Below are positions 1 through 4,787 of a DNA stretch of 6,305 nt, one piece after another. The notes below the pieces were generated by a model that saw only the letters and a list, made by a program, of their open reading frames with translations, did not search any database and was not told the DNA's origin. Origin of the DNA: JACQID01 sp035290885 (GTDB lineage Archaea > Aenigmatarchaeota > Aenigmatarchaeia > GW2011-AR5); assembly GCA_035290885.1 (NCBI GenBank), contig DATDTL010000022.1, positions 1 to 6,305 on the forward strand, written 5' to 3'. Position numbers and translations under genes: made by a program. How positions within the stretch are numbered: position 1 is the stretch's first letter; each line of letters begins with the position of its first letter.

Positions 1-183
1 AAACAGCGTATCGGCACCGGCGTCCTGCAGGCCCAGCGAGACCGCGGCTGAGACCGGCCCGCAGAGCCCATAACCGTCGCTCCCTCCCCTTCCGCATTTT
101 CTGACGATTGCAAGATAATCTTGCGTTTTCGGCACTATCAGGCCGGAAATTTCCTTCGGAACGCCTTCATGAACATATAGCAT
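1..183 (-). CDS. Unrecognised protein, N-terminal 61 residues (runs off the left edge)
   Basis: Reading the minus strand from ATG at 183 gives 61 uninterrupted codons to the window edge, with no stop and with G/C favoured at third positions as in the other genes here. The product begins MLYVHEGVPKEISGLIVPK and continues with a Gly/Cys-rich stretch (KCGRGGSDGYGLCGP at about residues 30-44), then an Ala-rich helix-like segment. Cys31 and Cys40 are the only cysteines seen. I do not recognise the family and the C-terminus is outside the window. The ATG was chosen because a TATA-like ctttaaata on the same strand is centred about 26 bases upstream, which would give a leaderless or nearly leaderless transcript. 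Plus-strand frames over this interval are broken by stops. It is divergent to the gene at 283 and shares a repeat-rich promoter region with it. Confidence 0.6.
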   Translation of the reverse strand, partial: MLYVHEGVPKEISGLIVPKTQDYLAIVRKCGRGGSDGYGLCGPVSAAVSLGLQDAGADTLF

Positions 184-188
184 ATATT

Positions 189-206
189 TATCACTATTTA
201 GTGATA
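189..206. repeat. Palindrome overlapping the leftward promoter
   Basis: Perfect inverted repeat with 8-base arms, TATCACTA and TAGTGATA, separated by TT. It fills the space between the leftward TATA box and the predicted start, where a bound repressor would block polymerase. Its role as an operator is inferred from position and symmetry. Confidence 0.55.
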
Positions 207-213
207 TTTAAAG
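205..213 (-). promoter_or_regulatory. TATA box for the leftward gene
   Basis: On the minus strand this reads ctttaaata, centred about 26 bases before the ATG at 183. That is the expected distance from an archaeal TATA box to the transcription start, so the message should start at or within a base or two of the ATG. The palindrome at 189-206 sits between this box and the start. Confidence 0.55.
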
Positions 214-251
214 ACTTCTATTGCCTTAGATATATGTTCATGAGCAGCAAG

Positions 252-260
252 CTTTATATA
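252..260 (+). promoter_or_regulatory. TATA box for the 283 operon
   Basis: The sequence ctttatata is centred about 27 bases before the ATG at 283, so transcription probably begins at or next to the start codon (leaderless). No Shine-Dalgarno-like sequence precedes this ATG, which fits leaderless translation. Confidence 0.65.
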
Positions 261-284
261 TCATTTATGAGTAGTAAATGATAT
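258..284. repeat. Palindrome spanning TATA edge to start codon of the 283 gene
   Basis: Perfect 10-base arms, ATATCATTTA (258-267) and TAAATGATAT (275-284), with a 7-base spacer tgagtag. The element begins at the downstream edge of the TATA box and ends inside the ATG at 283-285. It is placed like the palindrome of the divergent gene, so it is a strong candidate operator, though its sequence differs. Confidence 0.6.
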
Positions 285-693
285 GAATATCAAAGACCTT
301 GCAAGAAATACCTATACCCATGCTGTAAAGCCTGCTGCGAAGTATGCGTGGACCCATAAGTCCCGCGCAGGGCCTGCCGCGGGTGGAGTTGTGCTCGGCG
401 CCATGATAGGCGCCGTAGGCAACGGCTCTTCAACTCTTGTTGATGCCGCCCTGCTTGGAACGGCCGGCTTTTACGGCCACGAGCTTTTCATGTTCGCGAA
501 AACCAACCCGAAGGAAGGCGTGCCTGCCATAGCGACTATATTCGGTGCAAGCTTAGGCTATCCTTTTGGAGAGTTTATCAACGATTACGTTGAAGGGCCG
601 CTTGCATTGGCAATACCCCCACTATCAGCAGGAGTAGCAGCCTATCTTGCATGGGAAGGCACGAGAAATGCGATACGCAATAGATATCCGTAA
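283..693 (+). CDS. Small four-helix membrane protein, unknown function
   Basis: A 136-residue protein I do not recognise. The N-terminal 28 residues are basic and probably helical. Hydrophobic segments follow at about 31-47, 51-71, 78-98 and 106-124, and the C-terminus is short and basic (RNAIRNRYP). The Gly/Ala-rich segments (AAGGVVLGAMIGAV) suggest tightly packed helices. Its N-terminal region and layout resemble the product at 840-1325: both begin M-[NE]-[IF]-K-[DE] and have an AK.(Y/W).WT-like stretch, then PAAG, then four hydrophobic segments. I infer that the two are paralogues. It is the first gene of the rightward unit, behind a good TATA box and a palindrome. No catalytic motif is visible, so a structural or pore/holin-like membrane role is only one possibility. 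Confidence 0.75.
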   Translation: MNIKDLARNTYTHAVKPAAKYAWTHKSRAGPAAGGVVLGAMIGAVGNGSSTLVDAALLGTAGFYGHELFMFAKTNPKEGVPAIATIFGASLGYPFGEFINDYVEGPLALAIPPLSAGVAAYLAWEGTRNAIRNRYP

Positions 694-721
694 TATCATA
701 TTAAATAAAAAGGTGAATGAA

Positions 722-838
722 ATGAAAAAGAACATCTTCAAGGACGTGCATTACTGCGGAGACGGCTTCAAGGGCCGCTATGTGGAGAGCCGCGGGCTCA
801 AGTTCTGCGGGTTCTGCGGAACTGAAAAGAGGCGATGA
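722..838 (+). CDS. 38-residue Cys/His microprotein (possible zinc knuckle)
   Basis: ATG 722 is preceded by AGGTGA (711-716) at a 5-base spacing, the best ribosome site in this unit. This site selects the 722 start rather than the in-frame ATG at 647, which lies inside the upstream gene. The product is highly basic (many Lys/Arg) and contains His10-x-Cys12 and Cys29-x-x-Cys32 (CGFCG), a set of ligands that could bind one zinc or iron ion. Its TGA at 836-838 is one base from the next ATG at 840, so the two are probably translationally coupled. Small knuckle proteins are often nucleic-acid-binding or adaptor proteins, but nothing specific can be assigned. The main doubt is its length. Confidence 0.6.
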   Translation: MKKNIFKDVHYCGDGFKGRYVESRGLKFCGFCGTEKRR

Positions 839-839
839 T

Positions 840-1325
840 ATGGAATTCAAGGAATACGCTGGAAGAGCTGGGAAAGCGGCATTAGATGGCGCCAAGAAGT
901 ATTGGACAGTTCCTGCTGCAGGGCTGGCTTCGTGGATTGGCATAGGGGTTGCGGATCATCTTACCAACGGCAATTATGCATTTTACACGAGCATGGTTCC
1001 CGCTACAATGATGGCGTTTGAGGCTGCAAGGAATACTGAAGGCCCCTATTGGAAGAAGCTCGCAGCAGCTTCTGTTGCCGCAGGGTTCTACAAACTTGGC
1101 TGGGAAAATATGAATCAACTTCCTCTATATCAAGCGGCCGCAGACATGATAGGCCATCCTGAGTTGAACGCACCTTTTGCATCCCAAGGCCGGTATATGC
1201 CGGACATGCTCGTGTCGCTTGTACTGGGCGCCGTTCTTTCCAGCTTCAACAGCGGCGCCAAAAAATCGCGTGAGGCCCGCAAAAATGATGGCAGACCGCA
1301 TGAAAACAAGGCAAATAAGCTATAA
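840..1325 (+). CDS. Four-helix membrane protein, probable paralogue of the 283 product
   Basis: A 161-residue protein without a recognisable family. A charged amphipathic N-terminus (residues 1-22) is followed by hydrophobic stretches at about 24-39, 46-62, 73-88 and 121-137, and a strongly basic hydrophilic tail (138-161, rich in Lys, Arg and Asn). Similarity to the 136-residue protein two genes upstream is visible at the N-terminus and in overall layout. ATG 840 was chosen over an in-frame ATG at 780 because 780 lies within the Cys/His microprotein gene and would add residues resembling no signal or membrane segment. It begins one base after the previous stop, so it is probably co-translated. 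The positive-inside rule would place the tail in the cytoplasm. Function unknown. Confidence 0.72.
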   Translation: MEFKEYAGRAGKAALDGAKKYWTVPAAGLASWIGIGVADHLTNGNYAFYTSMVPATMMAFEAARNTEGPYWKKLAAASVAAGFYKLGWENMNQLPLYQAAADMIGHPELNAPFASQGRYMPDMLVSLVLGAVLSSFNSGAKKSREARKNDGRPHENKANKL

Positions 1326-1330
1326 ATTTA

Positions 1331-1346
1331 GTTACTTTATAGTAAC
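1331..1346. repeat. Palindrome just upstream of the second promoter
   Basis: Arms GTTACT (1331-1336) and AGTAAC (1341-1346) are perfect reverse complements around a TTAT spacer. The element ends about 6 bases before the TATA box, overlapping the place where the TFB recognition element would lie. That position suits an activator or a TFB-blocking repressor. Its sequence is different from the two palindromes near 200 and 270. Confidence 0.45.
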
Positions 1347-1351
1347 GAAAT

Positions 1352-1360
1352 CTTTATATA
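1352..1360 (+). promoter_or_regulatory. TATA box for the 1399-4707 unit
   Basis: The sequence ctttatata, identical to the TATA core at 252-260, is centred about 43 bases before ATG 1399. Transcription should start near 1381-1384, leaving a leader of roughly 15 bases that contains an aagtgac ribosome-site-like sequence. Confidence 0.6.
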
Positions 1361-1398
1361 TTCTGGAAAACTATTAATTGTAACTGAAAAGTGACAAT

Positions 1399-1878
1399 AT
1401 GGTTGGAATAAGAAACAAATTCGGAACTGTAACGAAAGGCGGCGAAGTCAGCCTTTTTGGCATAGAGATAGCGCCGAGACCCGTGGACAGCGGCTACAGC
1501 AGCGCCGCGCCTGCGTACAAGGCATCCACAAGCTACCGCAGCCCTCTGACCACTAATATCATAGAAAGGGCACGCGACAACGGGTACCAGATAACCGTAG
1601 TGCCCAGATACCAGCTTAGACAATACAAAAACAACGACCCGGCAGCCGTGACTACGGGAAGCGATATACTTATAGGCAATGACGCCAAAGACGAAGCCGA
1701 ATTCAGGGCCAGAGCTTACCACGAACTTGACGGCCACGCAATCAGCGGAAATATGGGCGACGAGGCACGCGCCCAGCGGGACGCAATCTCATATGCGCTC
1801 AAGGCACGAGACGCAGGAGCGCTGTATTATCTTGAAAAGTACAGCCTGAACATGGGACTGCCTTTCAGTATGAATTAA
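1399..1878 (+). CDS. Putative zincin-like protein with an HExxxH motif
   Basis: A 159-residue protein. Residues 63-70 and 89-93 (SDILIG) look like short strands. A helix then carries H108-E109-L-D-G-H113, followed by E122 and D128 in a second helix (DEARAQRDAISYAL). This strand-helix-helix order, with a late acidic residue, resembles compact gluzincin-type metallopeptidases such as the ImmA/IrrE group, but those use HExxH. The extra residue between the histidines is the hallmark of the M49 dipeptidyl peptidase III motif (HELLGH). M49 enzymes are far larger, so homology is not implied. H108, H113 and E122 are the likely metal ligands and E109 the catalytic base, if it is active at all. No signal peptide or membrane segment is seen, so it should be cytoplasmic. 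It is the first gene of a compact unit with repeat-bearing proteins and could process them. Family assignment is inferred. Confidence 0.7.
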   Translation: MVGIRNKFGTVTKGGEVSLFGIEIAPRPVDSGYSSAAPAYKASTSYRSPLTTNIIERARDNGYQITVVPRYQLRQYKNNDPAAVTTGSDILIGNDAKDEAEFRARAYHELDGHAISGNMGDEARAQRDAISYALKARDAGALYYLEKYSLNMGLPFSMN

Positions 1879-1879
1879 G

Positions 1880-1884
1880 GGTGA
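1880..1884 (+). promoter_or_regulatory. Ribosome binding site bearing on the choice between two starts
   Basis: GGTGA lies 3 bases before ATG 1888 and 6 bases before the adjacent ATG 1891. In the gene at 722 the spacing is about 5 bases, so 1891 may be the true start, shortening the product by one Met. Confidence 0.5.
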
Positions 1885-1887
1885 TTA

Positions 1888-2739
1888 ATGATGCCGGGAA
1901 TATGCGATGTTTTATCAAGAAATGGGACACTCAGGTGGCTCGACAACAATTCGGGCTTCAGGCACGAGCGAAGCCTTGCGAGAGCCGTAGACGGTATCTC
2001 AAATGGGCCCAGAGTTGATGTTTACAAACAACCCAGTGAAAATAGCGGCAGAGGAATACTGGTACGCATGGTTGACGAGCACGAACAACATCCGGAACAT
2101 CCTGCTCATCCTGAACATCCCCGCGAGCCTCACGGCCCCGCCGGTACAGGACCCGGCGGATATCAACCAGGCGGCGGTGGAGACGGAGGCCCAGCCGAAA
2201 TGACCATGAATTGGGGAACACCGCCGGCAATACCGATAGACTGGGGAACGCCACCTCGCCTTGAAGGGCATCTTACTGCCGACGATTTGACGGGGCACGT
2301 AACGCTTGACGAAGTTACCGGTGAAATAGACCTGAAATATGACGGGCCTACTGAGTTCACGCATAAGTTCAGGGACACCGAGTTCACGATAAAATACACA
2401 GGCGACCCCATTCCAATGGAATACAAGGGCGGCCCGTTACCAATCAACATAAGTACCGGCGACCTTGACGTGAATCTGCCGGATCTTTATCGCAAGCTCA
2501 TGGATGAGGCAGAAGGCAAAGGATACGAAAAAGGGAAATTCGATGCTCTCCTCTACGCATTCAACAAGGAGAACATGATTCATGCGCTGGAATCCTTGTA
2601 CAGGGAGGCCGCAGAAAATACGCGAGATGTGCCTGAATACACAATCAAAGCCATGCGAGATATGGCTGATGCACTTCCGGGCATACTTCAGAATCTGGCG
2701 AGAAACTTTAGTGTATATGGAAGGGGTGGTATGGAATGA
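1888..2739 (+). CDS. Modular repeat protein: polyHis stretch, nonapeptide beta-repeat, C-terminal helical module
   Basis: A 283-residue protein (282 if ATG 1891 is used) with no family I recognise. Modules in order: a mixed N-terminal region (1-62); a His/Pro run with His at 65, 68, 71, 74, 77 and 82; a Gly-rich linker (83-102); two WGTPP units (109-113 and 119-123); eight nearly contiguous 9-residue units (127-199, one residue inserted at 154) with hydrophobic residues at positions 3, mostly 5, and 7; and a helical module (about 217-276) containing YAFNKEN and LPGILQNLARNF. The same helical module appears twice in the next gene. The beta-repeat suggests an elongated shaft or solenoid, and the His run suggests metal binding. 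No signal peptide or membrane segment is visible, so any surface location would need another export route. Its end overlaps the next start as ATGA (2736-2739), implying translational coupling. A fibre-like or scaffold role is inferred. Confidence 0.75.
   Translation: MMPGICDVLSRNGTLRWLDNNSGFRHERSLARAVDGISNGPRVDVYKQPSENSGRGILVRMVDEHEQHPEHPAHPEHPREPHGPAGTGPGGYQPGGGGDGGPAEMTMNWGTPPAIPIDWGTPPRLEGHLTADDLTGHVTLDEVTGEIDLKYDGPTEFTHKFRDTEFTIKYTGDPIPMEYKGGPLPINISTGDLDVNLPDLYRKLMDEAEGKGYEKGKFDALLYAFNKENMIHALESLYREAAENTRDVPEYTIKAMRDMADALPGILQNLARNFSVYGRGGME
2266..2484 (+). repeat. Eight-copy nonapeptide (27-base) coding repeat
   Basis: Residues 127-199 of the enclosing protein divide into units GHLTADDLT, GHVTLDEVT, GEIDLKYDG, (P), TEFTHKFRD, TEFTIKYTG, DPIPMEYKG, GPLPINIST and GDLDVNLPD. 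Position 3 is always L, V, I or F. Position 4 is T, D or P. Position 7 is D or E in the first two units and large hydrophobic or aromatic in the rest. The pattern is degenerate at DNA level, so it is old and held by protein structure. Confidence 0.65.
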
Positions 2740-3449
2740 ATGGAAACGACGATGCTGCAAAGACAATAGCATACGTGCTGAACAAGGAAAACCTTGTGGA
2801 CGCAGACATTGAACTCTTCAGAGAAGCCGCGGAGAACATGAGACCCGAGGATATCGGCCCGCTTCTTTTGCAGTTCAGCGGCAAGCTTCCAGAGCAACTG
2901 GCATCCTTTGCAAAGAGCTTCATGGAAACAAACGCGGAAAGCTTCGACCTTGGAGCCATGGTATACGGCTTCAACAAAGTGAACGCACACACGCTGATGG
3001 GCAAAGTTGCCGGCAGGGCGCTCAAATACGCGAAAACTGACGCTGGCAGAGGCGAAGTAATAACCGCTCTGGGAGGCGTTTTGCCAAGCATGGAATACGA
3101 ATTAGCCAACAAGTTCAATATGTTAGGTGTTACCCGACAGCCTTTATCAAATAATCTTCCGTATACCGGAGTGTCTTCGTATAACGGAGGCCCGTACACG
3201 GGAGAACCGTCTGCATATAAGGATGGCAACGCCAGAACCGGAAGCGACAATCCATATGGAAGTTCGGCAAAACCTGCAGGATCGCCGTATACAGCAGAAC
3301 TCTCTGGATATAGTTCCGAAAAGCATCCCTATACTTCAGAGGCCACACAGACACCAGATGCTGCGGCAAACGACTCTGGAATAGTAGTGCCTGCGGTTCC
3401 CGAGCTCGGGAATGTGAGAAGGACGCTAGAAGCTCTTAACAACATATGA
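2736..3449 (+). CDS. Protein with two helical repeats and a Tyr/Pro/Ser/Thr-rich tail
   Basis: A 237-residue protein of unknown family. Two helical modules occupy about residues 13-62 and 77-127. Each starts with Y-x-[FL]-N-K-x-N (13-19 and 77-83) and ends with LP-x6-A-x2-F (51-62 and 116-127). The same module ends the preceding gene. Residues about 135-210 are low complexity, rich in Tyr, Pro, Gly, Ser and Thr, with PYT at 142, 153, 184 and 198 and PYG at 173. This is probably a disordered tail. A short helix-like end follows (VPELGNVRRTLEALNNI). There is no signal peptide or membrane helix. The start is supported by a GGGGTGGT ribosome site at 2723-2730, five bases upstream, and by the ATGA overlap with the previous gene. 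The shared module suggests that the two proteins pack together, and the Ser/Thr/Tyr tail could be a modification target for the adjacent glycosyltransferase. Both points are inferred. Confidence 0.75.
   Translation: MNGNDDAAKTIAYVLNKENLVDADIELFREAAENMRPEDIGPLLLQFSGKLPEQLASFAKSFMETNAESFDLGAMVYGFNKVNAHTLMGKVAGRALKYAKTDAGRGEVITALGGVLPSMEYELANKFNMLGVTRQPLSNNLPYTGVSSYNGGPYTGEPSAYKDGNARTGSDNPYGSSAKPAGSPYTAELSGYSSEKHPYTSEATQTPDAAANDSGIVVPAVPELGNVRRTLEALNNI
3159..3335 (+). repeat. PYT-type short repeats in a disordered tail
   Basis: The encoded tail repeats LPYTGV, GPYTGE, SPYTAE and HPYTSE at irregular spacing, with a related NPYGSS between the second and third. The copies are not contiguous and differ at DNA level. 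Confidence 0.5.
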
Positions 3450-3459
3450 GGGATGTAAA

Positions 3460-4707
3460 ATGAAAATCTTGATGGCAAAATTCGGAAGAGGTACTGGTAT
3501 AGTCAGCGGTGCAGATGTTGTTCCGCTTCAATATTTTGATGCTCTGCCGAAATACAACGGGCATGATCCCCTTCATCTTGTCACCGGGCTGAACTTCTAT
3601 AGCGAAGCTCCGGAAGCCAAGAGAGGTGACGGCCTCCCCCGATACGTGACGATAAGTAAGAATGGGCACGGCGAATCTTATGCTCAAAGTGATGATCCGG
3701 CTGAAATTGTTTCATTGGCCGTAAGCCAGAGTCCCGACATATTCCACACGCATACCCGGGCAGGAATACTGGGCGATATCGCAAGAAAAATCAAGAAACG
3801 CGGCGGGACTGTGGTTCATACAATGCACGGCATGGATGAATTGAAATGCAGATATGCCCACGAAATGTTTGATAACGCAGATTTGATTTTGACACCTTCC
3901 GAGTATTCTGCTGACGCCATTCGTGCGCTTGAACACGGAAAATATGCAGGAAAAACGTGGGCGTTCCCCAACTTCACAACGATGTCGGACTGGAGGAACG
4001 ATCCGGAAGTGAAAAGTAGAGCAAAAGGCATCAGAGACCAGTACTCGCAGAACGGAGAGAAACTTATACTCACCACGGGAAGGATGAATCCAGATAAAGG
4101 TATTTACGAACTTGCCGAAGCGGTGGCAATCATGGCAAGGAACGGAGAAAATGTAAAGCTCCTCCATGCAGGAATGATCTTTAGCGGGGATGCGATGCAG
4201 CAGTTCGAGGAAATATTCACAAGATACGGTGTGCAGGGTAATTATGCCCTTCTGGGCCAGATAGACCCCATGGCAGATCCAAAGGAACTGCCGGCGATAT
4301 ATCAAGCATCTCACGTTTTCATCTTGCCGTCGGATACTACAAATGAAACCTTCGGGTTGGCTCCTCTGGAAGCGCTATCTCAGGGAACGCCTATAGTGGT
4401 TTCAAATGTAGGGGGCACAAAAGAAGTCTACGTAGATTCCAAACTTGCAATAGGAGTAGCACCAAGAAACGTGAAGTCAATAATAAACGCGGCAAAAGAA
4501 GTGTTGGGTAATGAGGACAGAGAAAGACACCGAGCCAGCATTGGTGCGGAAGTAGTCAAGACTATTTATCATCCGGACTTCCTTATCCCGCGTTTGCAGG
4601 CGGCATACGAACGCATTCACGAAAGGCCCGTAGTACCCGATATGCCGACAATTGGCGGCCAAATGCCTTCAGCCATAACTGAACTGGACAAACACCTCAA
4701 TAGATGA
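3460..4707 (+). CDS. GT-B fold glycosyltransferase, GT4-like
   Basis: A 415-residue soluble enzyme, normal length for the family. It is predicted to transfer a sugar from a nucleotide-sugar donor with retention of configuration. The N-terminal Rossmann-like domain begins MKILMAKFGRGTGIVSGA and includes SPDIFHTHT (91-99) and VVHTMHGMD (118-126). The C-terminal donor domain includes LILTTGRMNPDKGIYELAEA (202-221), with R208 and K213 at the usual phosphate-contacting positions, and the E-x7-E element E296/E304 (ETFGLAPLE), followed by QGTPIVVSNVGGTKEV. These are the defining GT4 landmarks. Donor and acceptor cannot be read from sequence. About 25 residues after the last helix form a Pro-rich extension. 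It begins 10 bases after the upstream stop behind a GAGGGAT site, and it is the last gene before an oligo-T terminator, so it belongs to the same transcript as the repeat proteins. Confidence 0.93.
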   Translation: MKILMAKFGRGTGIVSGADVVPLQYFDALPKYNGHDPLHLVTGLNFYSEAPEAKRGDGLPRYVTISKNGHGESYAQSDDPAEIVSLAVSQSPDIFHTHTRAGILGDIARKIKKRGGTVVHTMHGMDELKCRYAHEMFDNADLILTPSEYSADAIRALEHGKYAGKTWAFPNFTTMSDWRNDPEVKSRAKGIRDQYSQNGEKLILTTGRMNPDKGIYELAEAVAIMARNGENVKLLHAGMIFSGDAMQQFEEIFTRYGVQGNYALLGQIDPMADPKELPAIYQASHVFILPSDTTNETFGLAPLEALSQGTPIVVSNVGGTKEVYVDSKLAIGVAPRNVKSIINAAKEVLGNEDRERHRASIGAEVVKTIYHPDFLIPRLQAAYERIHERPVVPDMPTIGGQMPSAITELDKHLNR

Positions 4708-4714
4708 TTTTTTT
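4708..4714 (+). terminator. Oligo-T terminator after the glycosyltransferase gene
   Basis: Seven consecutive T follow the TGA directly. Archaeal RNA polymerase terminates at such runs without needing a hairpin. The run separates the 1399-4707 unit from the membrane-protein genes that follow. Confidence 0.55.
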
Positions 4715-4755
4715 CCGTAGCTTTCCATATAATACACCAAACCAAAGGTTCATCA

Positions 4756-4766
4756 CCTTTTTATTT
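4756..4766 (+). promoter_or_regulatory. TATA-like element for the 4788 gene
   Basis: The sequence ctttttattt is centred about 27 bases before ATG 4788, giving a predicted leaderless start. It is weaker than the other TATA boxes here. It supports 4788 rather than 4704 as the start. Confidence 0.4.
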
Positions 4767-4787
4767 CCTCGCTCCAGTATTATAATT

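Larger units (their letters stand above)
167..243. repeat. 13-base inverted repeat pair flanking the leftward promoter
   Basis: Arms TCATGAACATATA (167-179) and TATATGTTCATGA (231-243) are exact reverse complements, 51 bases apart. The left arm lies in codons 2-6 of the leftward gene. The right arm lies just upstream of the TATA box for the rightward gene. Together they enclose the leftward promoter. They could be paired protein-binding sites. A mere RNA stem is less likely because the right arm is upstream of both predicted starts. Confidence 0.6.

Noticed and set aside
2089..2120. Short tandem DNA repeat of catcctg-like units, considered as a CRISPR or integration site
   Set aside because: The repeats are in frame and encode the HPx run. 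The units are 9 bases with no spacers, so they reflect protein low complexity.
2708..3250. 180-codon open frame on the minus strand
   Set aside because: It is antisense to the 2736 gene, which has a ribosome site, translational coupling and a conserved repeat. No promoter or ribosome site supports the reverse reading.
3712..4314. 200-codon open frame on the minus strand inside the glycosyltransferase gene
   Set aside because: The sense strand encodes clear GT4 motifs throughout. The reverse product is a compositionally odd Cys/His/Phe-rich shadow.
283..4707. Integrated virus or plasmid
   Set aside because: The mix of small membrane proteins and a fibre-like repeat protein is suggestive. However, no integrase, capsid, packaging or replication gene and no attachment-site repeat is in the window, so I do not call it.
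4704..4787. Extended start for the signal-peptide protein (28 extra residues)
   Set aside because: The ATG overlaps the glycosyltransferase stop and precedes a seven-T run. The added residues are not a leader, and a clean signal peptide begins at 4788 behind a TATA-like element.
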